NCBI RefSeq assembly: GCF_037975245.1
Contig: NC_092565.1
Span: forward strand, 5,216,499-5,280,498
From: Apostichopus japonicus
Taxonomy: Eukaryota; Echinodermata; Holothuroidea; Aspidochirotida; Stichopodidae
Length of the DNA: 64,000 nucleotides
Direction: 5' to 3'
The notes beneath the pieces are model-generated. The model worked only from the letters and a program-made list of their open reading frames with translations, did no database searches and was not told the origin of the DNA. Position numbers and translations under genes: made by a program. Positions 12,708 to 23,689 of the stretch are shown here, in pieces (the first letter of the stretch is position 1; each line of letters starts with the position of its first letter).

Positions 12708-13281
12708 TATGGTCTAAAGCCATGAATGACTGAACTATGGCCCACTAAATACATCACATGCATAAATAGGTTTGATACAGTCATGGCAGAAATTAATGAT
12801 TGTCTCGTCAATGTCTCTTTCTTTGATTTCATGATTTGACGAAGGAGTGAAACTCACCCAGATCTGCGTTATCACTAAGTTACTTTGACACTTTTGAACA
12901 ATCCTGTTCTAGTTTTGTGTTGACCGATAGCTAAGTGACCTTACTCAACGGTTAATGACCGATAGCTAAGTGACCATACCCCAATGGCTAAGTTCACCTC
13001 GTCCGGTTGTTTTGTACGATCGCAGTTTTTCCATCCTTTCTCTCTCTTCACAAACTCTTTCAGATGAACCGGGGACAGTAGAAACAACCACAGTCAGTAT
13101 CGTGAACGGCGAGAAGGAAGACGACGATGACAGGGCACCCTCCCCCACCCCAGAGGGCAGTCAGAGCGTGGAAGGATCCCCCTCGAAGGACTCGTCCCTC
13201 TCGCCGACCAAGAAGAAGAAGAAGTTCCGAACGCCATCATTCTTGTCAAAGAAGAAGAAGGACAAAAAGGCGGAGAGCTAG
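1123..13281 (+). CDS. ADD: adducin, 3' part of gene (8 exons, 5' end outside window)
   Basis: Adducin caps actin barbed ends and recruits spectrin to actin in the membrane skeleton. Eight exons join without frame breaks (1123-1365, 3424-3594, 4403-4702, 5160-5270, 6167-6259, 11423-11591, 12240-12368, 13064-13281), giving 477 residues and a stop. The first two finish the class II aldolase-like head domain (KCGLLPISQEAL, LGPKNKILFLRNHG, ACEIQ). The next supply the neck (ELEFEAMMRHLDN, GYRTGYVYR, EKTKWLN) and the start of the tail (IIQREYQ, PNPFTSMSEREI). The last two give an acidic tail and the MARCKS-related C-terminus with KKKKKFRTPSFL, the serine context known as the PKC/calmodulin site in vertebrate adducins. 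The gene has no start codon here: exons for the N-terminal head lie left of the window. Whether this equals vertebrate ADD1, 2 or 3 cannot be decided; invertebrates usually have one adducin. Confidence 0.95.
3424..3594 (+). CDS. ADD: adducin exon: head-neck junction
   Basis: 57 codons in phase 0, acceptor CGTGACAG, donor GTAAGA. The diverged first half contains LDNVIHLPDEVRDKVRE. The second half, GELEFEAMMRHLDNM, matches the conserved segment that precedes GYRTGY in adducins. Confidence 0.92.
4403..4702 (+). CDS. ADD: adducin exon: neck region
   Basis: 100 codons in phase 0, acceptor TTGTGACAG, donor GTGAGT. It begins GYRTGYVYRQPFVRHE and includes EKTKWLNTPNTYSKVE, both recognisable in the adducin neck. 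The end is rich in Glu and Lys. Confidence 0.93.
5160..5270 (+). CDS. ADD: adducin exon: neck/tail start
   Basis: 37 codons in phase 0, acceptor TTTTTCACAG, donor GTACGT. FSDPQQFARQGQDPKEY corresponds to the NPKEVQEMR region of vertebrate adducin. Confidence 0.88.
5521..5620. repeat. 20-bp minisatellite in adducin intron
   Basis: Five tandem copies of ATGTAGGGAGCATTCTCCAC with one to three changes each. Confidence 0.9.
6167..6259 (+). CDS. ADD: adducin exon: short linker exon
   Basis: 31 codons in phase 0, acceptor AATTTCAG, donor GTGCGT. It reads VRQERFGDKTHPGPISEVL and continues in frame into the exon at 11423. Sequence similarity is weak, so the call rests on frame, splice signals and position. 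Confidence 0.82.
11423..11591 (+). CDS. ADD: adducin exon: IIxxEYQ / PNPF segment
   Basis: 56 codons plus one base. The acceptor CACCTCAG follows a 5.2-kb intron; the donor is GTTTGT. GIIQREYQDEAVLYTAY and PNPFTSMSEREILDYKKE match the conserved start of the adducin tail. Confidence 0.93.
12240..12368 (+). CDS. ADD: adducin exon: acidic tail
   Basis: Enters in phase 1 after TTCGCCACAG and leaves in phase 1 at GTAATA. It encodes a Glu/Lys-rich low-complexity tail (EIELIVQAEETEIKE, KITTKTVTIHG). The tail varies across adducins, so identity comes from frame continuity. Confidence 0.85.
12577..12704. repeat. GTAT tetranucleotide microsatellite
   Basis: A run of (GTAT)n with a (GT)n start, interrupted once near 12612, in the last adducin intron. 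Confidence 0.95.
13064..13281 (+). CDS. ADD: adducin last exon: MARCKS-related tail and stop
   Basis: Acceptor ACTCTTTCAG; 71 codons then TAG at 13279-13281. An acidic stretch (EKEDDDDR) and Ser/Pro-rich stretch lead to SPTKKKKKFRTPSFLSKKKK, almost identical to the C-terminal basic domain of vertebrate adducins that binds calmodulin and is phosphorylated by PKC. Confidence 0.96.
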
Positions 13282-15904
13282 AGGAAGAATCGCTAGCTTT
13301 TCAAATGACGAGTCATATATCTTTTCATAAGTTTGTTTGTGTGGAAAGTTGGTTGTAAACGTTAGTAAGCAGTACTGTTAGAGTTCAACTGTCCGACGCT
13401 GTGAGAAGGAGAGGCGGCCAGCATATCTCCCAAGTACTGATCAGAATAATCCTCCCTCCCCTCTCGTTATTACCATTTTTTTGTCTTCTTTTTTTCTCTC
13501 TCTCTTTGCAAGTACTATGTTTGTAGACGCATTATAACAGCTACATGTAAGTCAAGTATATATGCCTACTCCGTGATGCGAGAAGCTTCTCTCGAGTGTC
13601 CACGGCGACGGGAAGCGAAGGCGGCAGAGATCAATGATATAAAAATGTCCCGATTTTTATTATTTTTCCCCCCCCCCCCCCGTTTTTGTTGGCTTCCATT
13701 TATATAAGTTTTTTTGGGTTGTTGTTAAATAGGGAAATAAACTCTAGACTGGATCAGCATTATGTTCCAGGGGAAAGTTTTCTCCCTCTCTTTATTTTTT
13801 TTCCCCCTTACTTTTCTCGTAAATTTTAGGCTAACAGGATCGCAGAGCATACACGGTCTATTTACTCCAGACGCATAATGTAACTTCTTTGTATAGTACA
13901 TAATATCATGTATTTGTCGCAACAGATTTTAAGCATTTCCTCGGTTAGTATTTTGTGTAGATATGTATGAGAATTGCGCACATAAAAGGCTCCTTTCTTC
14001 CTTCTTGCATGCCCGGGTTTCCGTAACCGGACCACGTGTCGGTTCGGTTGGTGTATTTCCCTGAAATGTTATTCTCATTTGTATTTTTTTTTTTTAACCT
14101 ATCTGAATGTTTACATTGTTGTTAATATCATGCATGTTGTGAAGAGAAAGTTTGTCTTTTGTTTCTGTTTCGAGGCCAGGTCACAGTGATAGAAATCATG
14201 ATAACTACAGGTCTTTGACATATACAAACTGCCTTCACAATCGAGAGAAAGCCACTCGTTCGTAATCTTATTACATTGGAGCACAAACGTCACTTTTTAT
14301 ACATATTTTTTAGTTTAGTTCTTGAACTTCAAAAATCCAGCCAAGATTTTTTAAACCACATTAGAACTGCTGTCGTGAAAGTAGACATTGAAAATCGCTT
14401 CGCTAAATATTTCTGTATATTCTCGTGGATCAAGGACTATCAGACTAGCGTCATGTTGTAACAAAACTCTCTTCACAGGAAGAGAGGCATGTTTAGAATT
14501 AATTCTCGACATGCCGCAGTGCAAAGTTCCAGTAACCAATGAAGCTAATATTTACTCGCGCGGCTCTGTTTATGTGCGGTTATCAGGAGTATACACATGG
14601 AAATAAGAATAGAAACAATCCCCTAGCTGATTTATCATTTGTAATTATTTTTTTTGCTTATTCTCTAAAATCACTAAAAATAAAATTGCACAAGCATTTT
14701 TTGCCAGGAGTCTTAGCCATATCCAATTTCTAGTACGCCATGTACGATCCATGGAGATAGGAAATGATCTGGAATTGCTTTAATTTGTTTTGCCAAAGAT
14801 GTTAAACATAGTAAACGAGCAGACACTGCTTTTCTCTTATGTCAATAAGAAACACTTTGAAACTTGCTCTCATATAAATGCATCGTGTTATGTACACTTT
14901 ACAGGCATGCTTCATTTTGTTTCCATATTTGAAGGATAGCTTTTTTTCCTTTTTTTTTTTTTTTCTTTTTTTTCCTATTGGCTTTGGATTCAGACCTTCT
15001 ACTTAAAACTTAGTTGTAGGAGTACCTTAGTAAGTGCAATTTTAATAGTATTGAAAACAAAAGAAAAATAACGTAATTATCGTAGAGGTCTTTTTTTGAT
15101 TTTCGCAGGTTTAACAAAAGAAAGAAAATGGGGCATATTTCAGTAACAGCATCTGGTCAACAGAGGCCGATCTGTACGGAATGTGGTTTGTTTAGTAGTG
15201 TAGTGTAGTGTAGCGTAGCATGAATAAAACAATTAACCTTGTTGAATGGATGAAGCATGAATGGGCTTTGTGAAACCTGGTATTTTGTAATAAAAGTAAA
15301 AAGGAAACAAACATTTCAAAGGGTACTTTGTTTTTCAAATATGACTGCATGTTGAAATTTTTTATTATTTTCCTTTGGATATGAGATGTAATCTTCATTT
15401 GTACAACAAAGCCAAGCTGAAAAACAATCTTGACTGTTTTTTTTTTCTTAATTCATAATAATTAAATGGCTAGACATGTAAAAAGTATGAATATATTCCT
15501 CATTCCTTGTGTTATTAGGTTACGTCTTGGATGCATGTATTCATGTTTAAAGTATTTCATTACGACTTGTATTCTTTAATTATTGACATTACTAAGATAG
15601 TTCTTCAATGTTGTTTCATCTATGTCATATATATAGAAATATTAAACTGTGTTCTGTTTTTTTTTTAAAGTTTGAACACAGAAAAAGCAGTGAAATACGG
15701 CCACCAGTTGTTAAAGTATGAAGTCTGTTAGCCCGCTGTTGACTTGTTATTTGTATCTAGTCTTGCTCTTGATTTATGGAAGGTGAAGCTATGATGATGA
15801 TGCAGAATAATATTTGCCTGTAAACTTCAAATGCATTTCACAAGTTTAAAAGGCCAGCATGGGGGGTGTGAACAAACCTGTAGTTATGCATGCTGTGATT
15901 TGAT

Positions 15905-15910
15905 AATAAA
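15905..15910 (+). promoter_or_regulatory. candidate poly(A) signal, adducin
   Basis: AATAAA about 2.6 kb after the adducin stop, followed by GTGTAACCTGTGTACC, a GU-containing downstream element. Confidence 0.4.
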
Positions 15911-17318
15911 GGAATAGCTATCTTCAGACCACGTGTAACCTGTGTACCTCTGGGCGGGTTTCAGTGACTGGGCTGTTCCATTATCCAATGGATAAATGGA
16001 ACAGTCGTACCAAGGGCCAAAAACTTGACATTTTGTCCACATGGTAAACATGTACAACTTAACAATAAGCAGAGGCCACTCCAGGAACAGGTGCTCATGG
16101 GATATATGGATATTGGTGTTATGGCTATGAATATTTATTAGCTGATGTTAGTTTAGTGCAGTGCTAATGAATATTCATGAATTTGTATTGACATATCAAA
16201 GTATTCAGATCAGCAGGAAGAGAGCAGCCAAGTAGAAAACAATTCATTCAACAATTTTCTTGGTATTTTGCCTATTTTGTTAGGTTACCGTGGTGATGTG
16301 GTTGCAGTGATTCATCAGCTGCAGTCATGGTGTGTATTTCAGGGTGGTGCCTTATTAAGAGATTTGTAAAAAATAGCAGAGGTTGAAGGGAAACATTACA
16401 AATAGAAAGCAGCAGTAGTTATAGACAAGTTTGGATCAACTGATGTTCATTACAGATGTACTGAAACTACAAGCACAGTGAATATTCATGTCATATATCA
16501 AAATTAGCATAAATTCCTATGCCTGATTTTCCATGTTGTCGTCATGTGAGCGTTCGTGTTTATGTGGAGGGTTTTGCAGTCACCATGGGAACCTATACCC
16601 CACTGATTGTATAGTTCATGCATGTAGTTTGCTTAACTAAAATTTTTGGAAAAAATAGATTCTTTGCACAGAAATTTAAAAAAAAGTATTGAAACAAAAA
16701 AATTGGGGAAGGTGAGGCGAGGTACACTGCAAGGCTGTAAAATGATACAAAGTTCATAAAAATTTTAAATTTAAATAAAAAGTTGAATGTATATCCTGTA
16801 TGGTAGTTAATTAGTGTTATGTAACCAAATTTGAATATTAATATAACGAAACCTAAAATGGTTATCGAAGAGTGAATGATGACGGTCAGAAACGCTGTAA
16901 AGAAATTGCCATGGTAGTAATCGTGACGTTGTATTTGTACGACAAGATCACCCAGGTCGATCTGAAGTGTTTTTTTTTCCTTTCCAGAAAAGAGGTTCTG
17001 TTTTGTGAAGTGGTTGGTTGGTTGGAAAAGTAGACTTTGGATTGACTCTTAATCCCAGGCAGGGGAGTGACAGGGTCTTCTCTTTTCCAATATTTATAGT
17101 TTTCGGACAAAAGGTACTGTTACCCTAGCCTTTCTAAACTCTGAGTTAATTTACAATAAAAAATGGGGGGAGAAGGGGGGGGGGATGTAAAAGAATCTTG
17201 ACACATTTTGTTCCAGTAGAAACCAAACAACAAAATAATGCATGGGGGGAATGATTATATATATACTGATTTTTTTTTCTTTTTAGTCATTTGCATATGT
17301 TTCCTTTTCTTTTCTGTA

Positions 17319-17324
17319 AATAAA
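17319..17324 (+). promoter_or_regulatory. candidate distal poly(A) signal, adducin
   Basis: AATAAA about 4 kb after the stop, followed within 20 bases by the GU-rich run TGTCTTGTGTTGTT. It is the best match to a full poly(A) site in the region. Confidence 0.45.
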
Positions 17325-17345
17325 GAATGAACACATGTCTTGTGT

Positions 17346-19926
17346 TGTTCATATTGTGGCTTGATCATTGCTTGTGGGATTGGAATGGCTTCTTTAGGTG
17401 CTTTAGTTTAATACGCATAGTCCTGTACCACAGATAACACCCACGCCATGTCATCGTTGTCAAAAGTAACCTCTACCGAGGTACAACATGGGAGGGGACA
17501 CTCCGACATCACGACGTCTCGTCACGTTTTTTGCAGAAGGGGTGAAGCGTTTCTATCACAGTACACGAAGCTCTGTACAATTTTCAATGCACGTTCAATA
17601 ATTGCAGGAACCACTGGTTTCTATTGTGTACTCATTGTCTCCATGGCAACTGCCTTTTTTTTGTATGCGATTCACACATGTGGTTCTTTGCACTTTTGCT
17701 TAATAAATGTTGCAATATCGTGTCCCAAAAGAAGTGGAAAAATAAACAGGCAGTCCTGAAATTCCTTTTCTTTTCGTATTTATTTCTTGCCTGTCTCTCT
17801 CTCATTTCTAGTGTGTAGAAGAAGAAAAAACAGAGAGCGATTTGAGAACTTGTCTGGTCCTTAAAAATGGACTGGAAGTTTACCTTGCTTAACATCCCCA
17901 CATATCGTATATATATCAGGATGTTATGAATAATCTGACAGACTAGTTTGCAAAAAAATATGTTTTGACAAGACAGGATATTGCAGTTGATATGAAAGCT
18001 AGTCGACATTTCTCAATAATCGTTTTGCCCTTTGGACGGCCTTGTAACTAAAACAATATGTCTCCTACATCTTTTAGGCCTATTGAAATATTCTGTAATG
18101 TGTTTTGTAATGCATAATACAACACGGCACACCCCACCCTTTTCTCCAACTTTCAGTAGAAAATTATGTCATGACTTAGATCCTTATAAACCCAAAATAT
18201 ATCAAGATGACAAGCTGAAGAATAGGACATTAAGGAATCTTGTTACTCTTTACCTTCTTTCACAGGAGTTTTTATCAGTTGGAGAAGCATTCCTAAAATC
18301 AGTCATTTGTGTTGAATTTGGGTAAAATTCATTTAGGTCAATCCAGTACAAATTTCAAGTTACAAGATCAATGCAAATCTCGCCAGGAATTATGATATGA
18401 ACTCCAGAGATTTACAAATTACTTCTAAACAATCAGATAATATAACATCAAACTTTGCCTAACAAAATTGTCTGCATTTGTAATAAACTGCTTTGCTGAG
18501 TAGGAGCAGGCAATAACTTACTTCTAACCGCTTCGATACACAACACTGTAGCATTGAACCAGAAAGCGTGAAGAATTGACCCCTATTCCCTGGCCATATA
18601 CTTTGCTCAAAATTCCATTTAATTATCTAACGTAGAGCAAGTGAGTTAAATTTGTCCAAGAATTAAGTGAGAACCAGAGAGGATAGGAGACATCCATCTC
18701 TTATTAGCAGCACTCCCTTGTGGGCATCAACCAATTACTTAACTGATAAGGACCATGGGCGCAGATCCTGGTAGGGACAGCGGGACGCTTCCCCGCCAAC
18801 TTTTTTTCAGTGGTGGGGACATGATATACCGTGTTCCCACCAATTTGTCTTGACCAAACGCTGCATTTTAAATTCCCCTGTATTGAACATTGGCGCAGTT
18901 TGATCCGGCATTGTGCAAATGATATGCTTTAAAAGACGAGAATTATGACTATTGACACTGTTAGGCGTGACTTCTTCGCTGAAGTATTAGCACATTCAAT
19001 CATGTGAAACATATTCTATACACGAGACTGGTAAATTGTCGTCAGCAAAACGGACTGAGTGCGAACAAAAACAAACGTTAACAATCACACTGTGTGTTGG
19101 CAATTTGAGCTAGCTTCACGTCATGCGGTGTTTCCAATTTTCAGTTGAATTACTTGAAGTTTTGGTCAATTTCGGGAAATATTTTGAGAAGATAAAATTT
19201 TGGAAGGAAAGTATTTCGATGTTTCTAATAATATGTCTCTGAAGTAAGAATAAACTGGGCCTTACAACCTGCTACACTATAGTACACTTTTCATCGTACT
19301 GTGAGAAGTATGAGCTTTCTAAGATTAATATACGAGCATGCAGTAGCAGTATTCATATAAGTCGATGTAAATTAAATCATCACTAGTTCTCATTTTATTA
19401 TATTTATCCACAGTTGTTAAATTTAGGACGGAAATCGCATTTGCGGCAGTCTGTTTCTATGAGAGGAACCCATACCCATCGTATACAAAAGGCTACTGTG
19501 TCCCAGGGGAGGTTTTAGCACCAACTTTGAAAGTGGAGTTCTATCAAATTGTAGGGCTGAAAAAGCCTTATAAATAAAATAACATTAGGGTTATTTCTCT
19601 CTCATTATTGTGTAGCACTGCCTATTACATTTAATATGTGATTGATTGCTAAGGTGTGTCGAGGAGGGTGGCGGTGGTAAGGGGAGGGAGTGGGTCCGGG
19701 GTTAGTGCGTGTTCATTTCCACAACAGTTGAAGATGTCATAACCCAACGGTGTTGGTACAATATAACCAATTTTCTTTACCGAATTGAGTAAACTAACAA
19801 ATGTTTTTTAAAAGATCTAAATTCATTTGATTGCCTTGTTGCTAAAGTAATGGTCAAGGCAACGTTTCCTGAATCTGCGTAGCTCGTTAAAGTCGCGGCG
19901 CGTTTGGGCTTGAAAACTACAACAGT
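17346..19926. other. intergenic, no gene seen
   Basis: AT-rich; open frames here are short and resemble nothing I know. Around 18757-18900 is a repeat-like stretch (GGGCGCAGATCCTGGTAGGG) similar in style to the hAT-like ends. G-rich near 19660-19700. Confidence 0.5.
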
Positions 19927-20040
19927 CAAGGGCGTAGGAACCGGGGGGCTGGGGGGCGCCAGCCCCCCAGTGAAAAATATGGGAGCGAAATGATACTTCC
20001 GCCCCCCCCCCCCGCTCCGCAAGTCAGAAAACCCCTTTTT
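19927..20040. mobile_element. left end of a hAT-like element
   Basis: Starts CAAGGGCGTAGGAACCGGGG, the same terminal consensus as the element at 50571. It then has inverted G7/C7 blocks and a poly-C run. No partner end with a matching 8-bp duplication was found, so it is truncated or interrupted. Confidence 0.45.
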
Positions 20041-20223
20041 CATTTCCAAATGAGAAAAAAAAATTCATTTGGTGCACCAAATTGCATTTAAGGCCAGGTG
20101 AAAATGCAAAATTCTTTACAAAATGGAGTGGGAGTTGAAGTGTGCTATATTGCAACAAATTGCATCTGAGGCCACCTGGAAATGCAAAAAAATTCCCCCT
20201 CCCCCTCCCCCCCTCCCCCTCCC

Positions 20224-22780
20224 CTTTGGAATTAGGTGTTGTGTGGGGCGTAGGAGGCAAAAAACCTGATTTTGCCTGTTTTTGCCAAACCTGTTTTTGC
20301 CAAAATTTACCTAAAAATCGACCCAAAATCGATTTCACCCAAATGACGTAACCGAGAGTAACCGATGCTCAGGAGCCCAAATCTGCAACTCCCAGGTCCA
20401 TATCTGCTTCCGTTCGGGAGATACGTGGTCCCAAACGACCCCCGATAGAAATACGTGTTCTTTATAAGTGTATAAGTGACAAATTTGGAAAACTCCCTCT
20501 TTTCAGCCCCCTCTCTTGTCCTCTCTAACAACCCCCATCGACATTAAAATTAGACGTGGAGTAGAAGACACCCTTGTCTTTCTTATACACCAATTTCGTG
20601 TCATTATCTGACCGGGAAAGGCTTTTGTCGCTCTGTTTGCAACTTCAGAGGAACAATAGAAAAGCGAAAAACATTTCGGGACAACAAAAGGTTTAAGACC
20701 TTTGTTCGTCGTAAAAGTTTTTCGCTCTTCCTTTTTTTTGAAGTGAAAAAACTTGTTGTCGCAAAAGCCATAAATGTGTATCTTTTCTGGTAGCTCGCGA
20801 CACGCTGATTGCGAATCTGAAGTTTATTTTGGAATTGGGTGTTGTGTGGGGGCGTAGGAGGCAAAATAACCTGATTTTGCCTGTTTTTGCCAAACCTGAT
20901 TTTGCCAAAATTTACCCCAAATCGACCCAAAATCCATTTCGCCCAAATGACGTAACCGGGGGTAACCGATGCCCAGGAGCCCAAATCTGCAACTCCCAGG
21001 TCCATATCTGCTTCCGTTCGGGAGATACGTGGTCCCAAAGTACAAGATAGAAATACGTGTTCTTTATAAGTGTACAAATTGGAAAACCGTTTATTTTCAG
21101 CCTCCTCTCTTGTCCTCTCTGAAACACCCATCGACATTAAAATTAGACGTGGAGTAGAAGACACCCTTGTCTTTGTTATACACCAATTTTCGTGTAATTA
21201 TCTGACCGGGAAAGGCTTTTGTCTATATGATTTCTATTTTTGTTCATTAATCATAAATCAGTTTTTTTTGCCCCCCCCCCCCCCCCTGCACGCCCACACA
21301 CAGCACCCAATTCCAAAATAAACTTCAGATTCGTAATCAGCGTGTCGCGAACTACCAGAAAAGATACACATTTATCGCCTTTGTGACAAAAAGTTTTTTC
21401 ACCTTTAAAAACCGTAAGCAGTTTTTTCCAAAATTTATGCCAAAATTTGACCCATTTATTCATAAATGTCAAGATAAACTCAAGATGACAAACAAAGGTT
21501 TGATTTGACTGCTTTGAAATCACGTATCACTGGCAAGATGCGTCGAGCGCCCTTTTATTTCGCTCAGTTTGCAACTTTTCAGATGAACAATAGAAAACGG
21601 AAAAACTTTTAGGGGCAACAAAAGATTTTAATCCTTTGTTCGTCGTAAAAGTTTTTCGGTCTTACTTTTTCAAGTTTGAGGTGCAAAAACTTGTTGTCGC
21701 AAAATCGATAAATGTGTATCTTTTCTGGTAGTTCGCGACACGCTGATTACGAATCTGAAGTTTATTTTGGAATTGGGTACCAAAAAGAGGTACTTTTTTA
21801 ACTTTTCAGACAAAAAATCTATTTTTGGCGCAAATAAAAATTGTCAAAAATTGACCCCAAATCGATTAAGCCCAAAAGACGTAATAGGGAGTAATCGATG
21901 CTCAGGAACCCAAATCTGCAACTCCCAGGTCCATATCTGCTTCCGTTCGGGAGATACGTGGTCCCAAAGTACAAGATAGAAATACGTGTTCTTTATAAGT
22001 GCACAATTTGGAAAACCCCTCTTTTCAGCCCACTCTCTTGTCCTCTCTGAAACACCCATCGACATTAAAATTAGACGTGGAGTAGAAGACACCCTTGTCT
22101 TTGTCATACACCAATTTCGTGTCATTATCTGACCGGGAAAGGCCTTTTTCGCTCTGTTTGCAACTTCAGAGGAACAATAGAAAAGCGAAAAACTTTTCGG
22201 GACAACAAAAGGTTTAAGACCTTTGTTCGTCGTAAAAGTTTTTCGCTCTTCCTTTTTTTGAGGTGAAAAAACTTGTTGTCGCAAAAGCGATAAATGTGTA
22301 TCTTTTCTGGTAGTTCGCGACACGCTGATTACGAATCTGAAGTTTATTTTGGAATTGGGTGTTGTGTGGGGGCGTAGGAGGCAAAAAACCTGATTTTGCC
22401 TGTTTTTGCCAAACCTGTTTTTGCCAAAATTGACCCAAAATCGATATCACCCAAATGACGTAACCGGGGGTAACTGATGCTCAGGAGCCCAAATCTGCAA
22501 CTCCCAGGTCCATATCTGCTTCCGTTCGGGAGATACGTGGTCCCAAAGGACCCGATAGAAATACGTGTTCTTTATAAGTGCACAATTTGGAAAACTCCCT
22601 TTTTAGCCCCCTCCCTTGTCCTCTCTGAAACACCCATCGACAGTAAATTTAGACGTGGAGTAGAAGACACCCTTGTCTTTCTTATACATCAATTTCGTGT
22701 AATTATGTGACTGGGAAAAGCTTTTTGTCTATATGATTTCTATTTTTTTCATAAATCATGTTTTTTGCCTCCCCCTGCAC
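20224..22780. repeat. mosaic of about 0.6-kb repeats with hairpins and an inverted segment
   Basis: A segment containing CCATATCTGCTTCCGTTCGG recurs near 20390, 20991, 21919 and 22499. A second module, a hairpin built from GCGAAAAACTTTT and AAAAGTTTTTCGC, recurs near 20655, 21590 and 22165. At about 21300-21410 the module that reads GATTACGAATCTGAAG elsewhere is present inverted. Spacing of 580-930 bp shows units of different completeness. Open frames across it are by-products of the repetition. No transposase seen. Confidence 0.8.
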
Positions 22781-22782
22781 TT

Positions 22783-23215
22783 CCATTCTGAGGTTGAAAT
22801 ATTAGAAACGAGCACAATTTCCTAACAGCTGCTGTGGTGCAGTGGTTAGTGCTCTGGACAGACAAACACACTGTCATGAGTTCGATCCCCATACAACATT
22901 TTGATCTTTTGCAATTCCCTTCATCCATTCTGAGGTTGAAATATTAGAAACGAGCATTATTTCTCAACAGTTGCTATGGTGCAGTGGTTAGTGCTCTGGA
23001 CTGAGAGAGACAGACAAACACACTGTCATGTGTTCAATCCCCAGACAACATTTTGATCTTTTGCCATTTCCTCCATCCATTGTGAAGTTGAAATATTAGA
23101 AATGAGCATTATTTTTCAACAGTTGCTGTGGTGCAGTGGTTAGTGCTCTGGACTGAGAGAGACATACAAACACACTGTCATGAGTTCAAGACCCAACCAG
23201 AGCCTTTTACTTTTC
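22783..23215 (+). repeat. three tandem tRNA-derived SINE-like units
   Basis: Units of 142-152 bp begin at 22783, 22925 and 23077. Each carries an A-box-like TGGTGCAGTGG (TATGGTGCAG in unit 2) and a B-box-like AGTTCGATCC, about 33-45 bases apart, as in internal Pol III promoters. They are not functional tRNAs: the arms do not fold into a full cloverleaf. Confidence 0.75.
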
Positions 23216-23269
23216 TGTTCCTTGGAGCAGGTGGAAGTATAAAGGTAAGAAACGAAGGTTATTTCATTG

Positions 23270-23345
23270 GGAACCAAAATGGTGTAATGGGTTGTTCCGT
23301 CTGCAATGATACTGAGCAGCTCGGTTCAAGCCCTGGGTGGGTGAG
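23270..23345 (+). repeat. tRNA-like SINE head
   Basis: TGGTGTAATGG at 23280 and GGTTCAAGCCC at 23323 match A and B boxes of Pol III promoters. The sequence differs from the three units upstream. Confidence 0.6.
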
Positions 23346-23380
23346 TGAGTGAATTCTGTAAAAGGAGCTCCCTCCCCCCA

Positions 23381-23533
23381 ACAAGGTTCCCAAGCGGCAT
23401 GCGAGCTGTGCAGCCTCCCTCTATCTGACAAGGTTCCCAAGCGGTACCCGAGTTTGCTGCCAGCCCTCTCCCTGACAAGGTTCCCAAGTGGGTGAAGCGA
23501 GTTGGCCACTACCCCTCTCCCTGACAAGGTTCA
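23381..23533. repeat. 48-bp minisatellite
   Basis: Three copies plus a partial of a unit starting ACAAGGTTCCCAAG, at 23381, 23428, 23475 and 23524. It sits directly after the tRNA-like head and is perhaps its body. Confidence 0.85.
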
Positions 23534-23617
23534 GTGGAGGAGAAAATATTTTATAAAACACCCAAGTCCCAACAACTGGATCTTTAAATATTTGAAATGC
23601 GGCTTACTGTAGCATCT

Positions 23618-23685
23618 CACCTTATGGTCTAGTGGTAGATATAAAGAAAAAGGCATCACAATGTTCCTGGTTCAATTTCAACTCA
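23618..23685 (+). repeat. tRNA-like SINE head
   Basis: TGGTCTAGTGG at 23625 and GGTTCAATTTC at 23669, in the order and spacing of A and B boxes. The A-box region resembles tRNA-Glu/Gly. Confidence 0.5.
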
Positions 23686-23689
23686 TGCT

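Larger units (their letters stand above)
13282..17345 (+). other. probable adducin 3' UTR / downstream region
   Basis: No coding exon is visible. The region is AT-rich with several AATAAA hexamers; those at 15905 and 17319 have the best GU/U-rich context. A long 3' UTR ending at one of these is inferred, not shown. It includes a 14-base poly-C at about 13669 and T-rich tracts near 14941. Confidence 0.45.

Noticed and set aside
12535-12723. Minus-strand frame with repeated Tyr-Ile-His-Thr
   Set aside because: Translation of the GTAT microsatellite.
20604-21164. 186-codon minus-strand frame and its relatives at 21844-22323
   Set aside because: These cross the repeated hairpin modules; similar frames occur because the DNA repeats. 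No domain is recognisable.
22835-23680. tRNA genes
   Set aside because: A and B boxes are present, but stems for acceptor, D and anticodon arms do not pair and copies are tandem, so these are SINE-like units.
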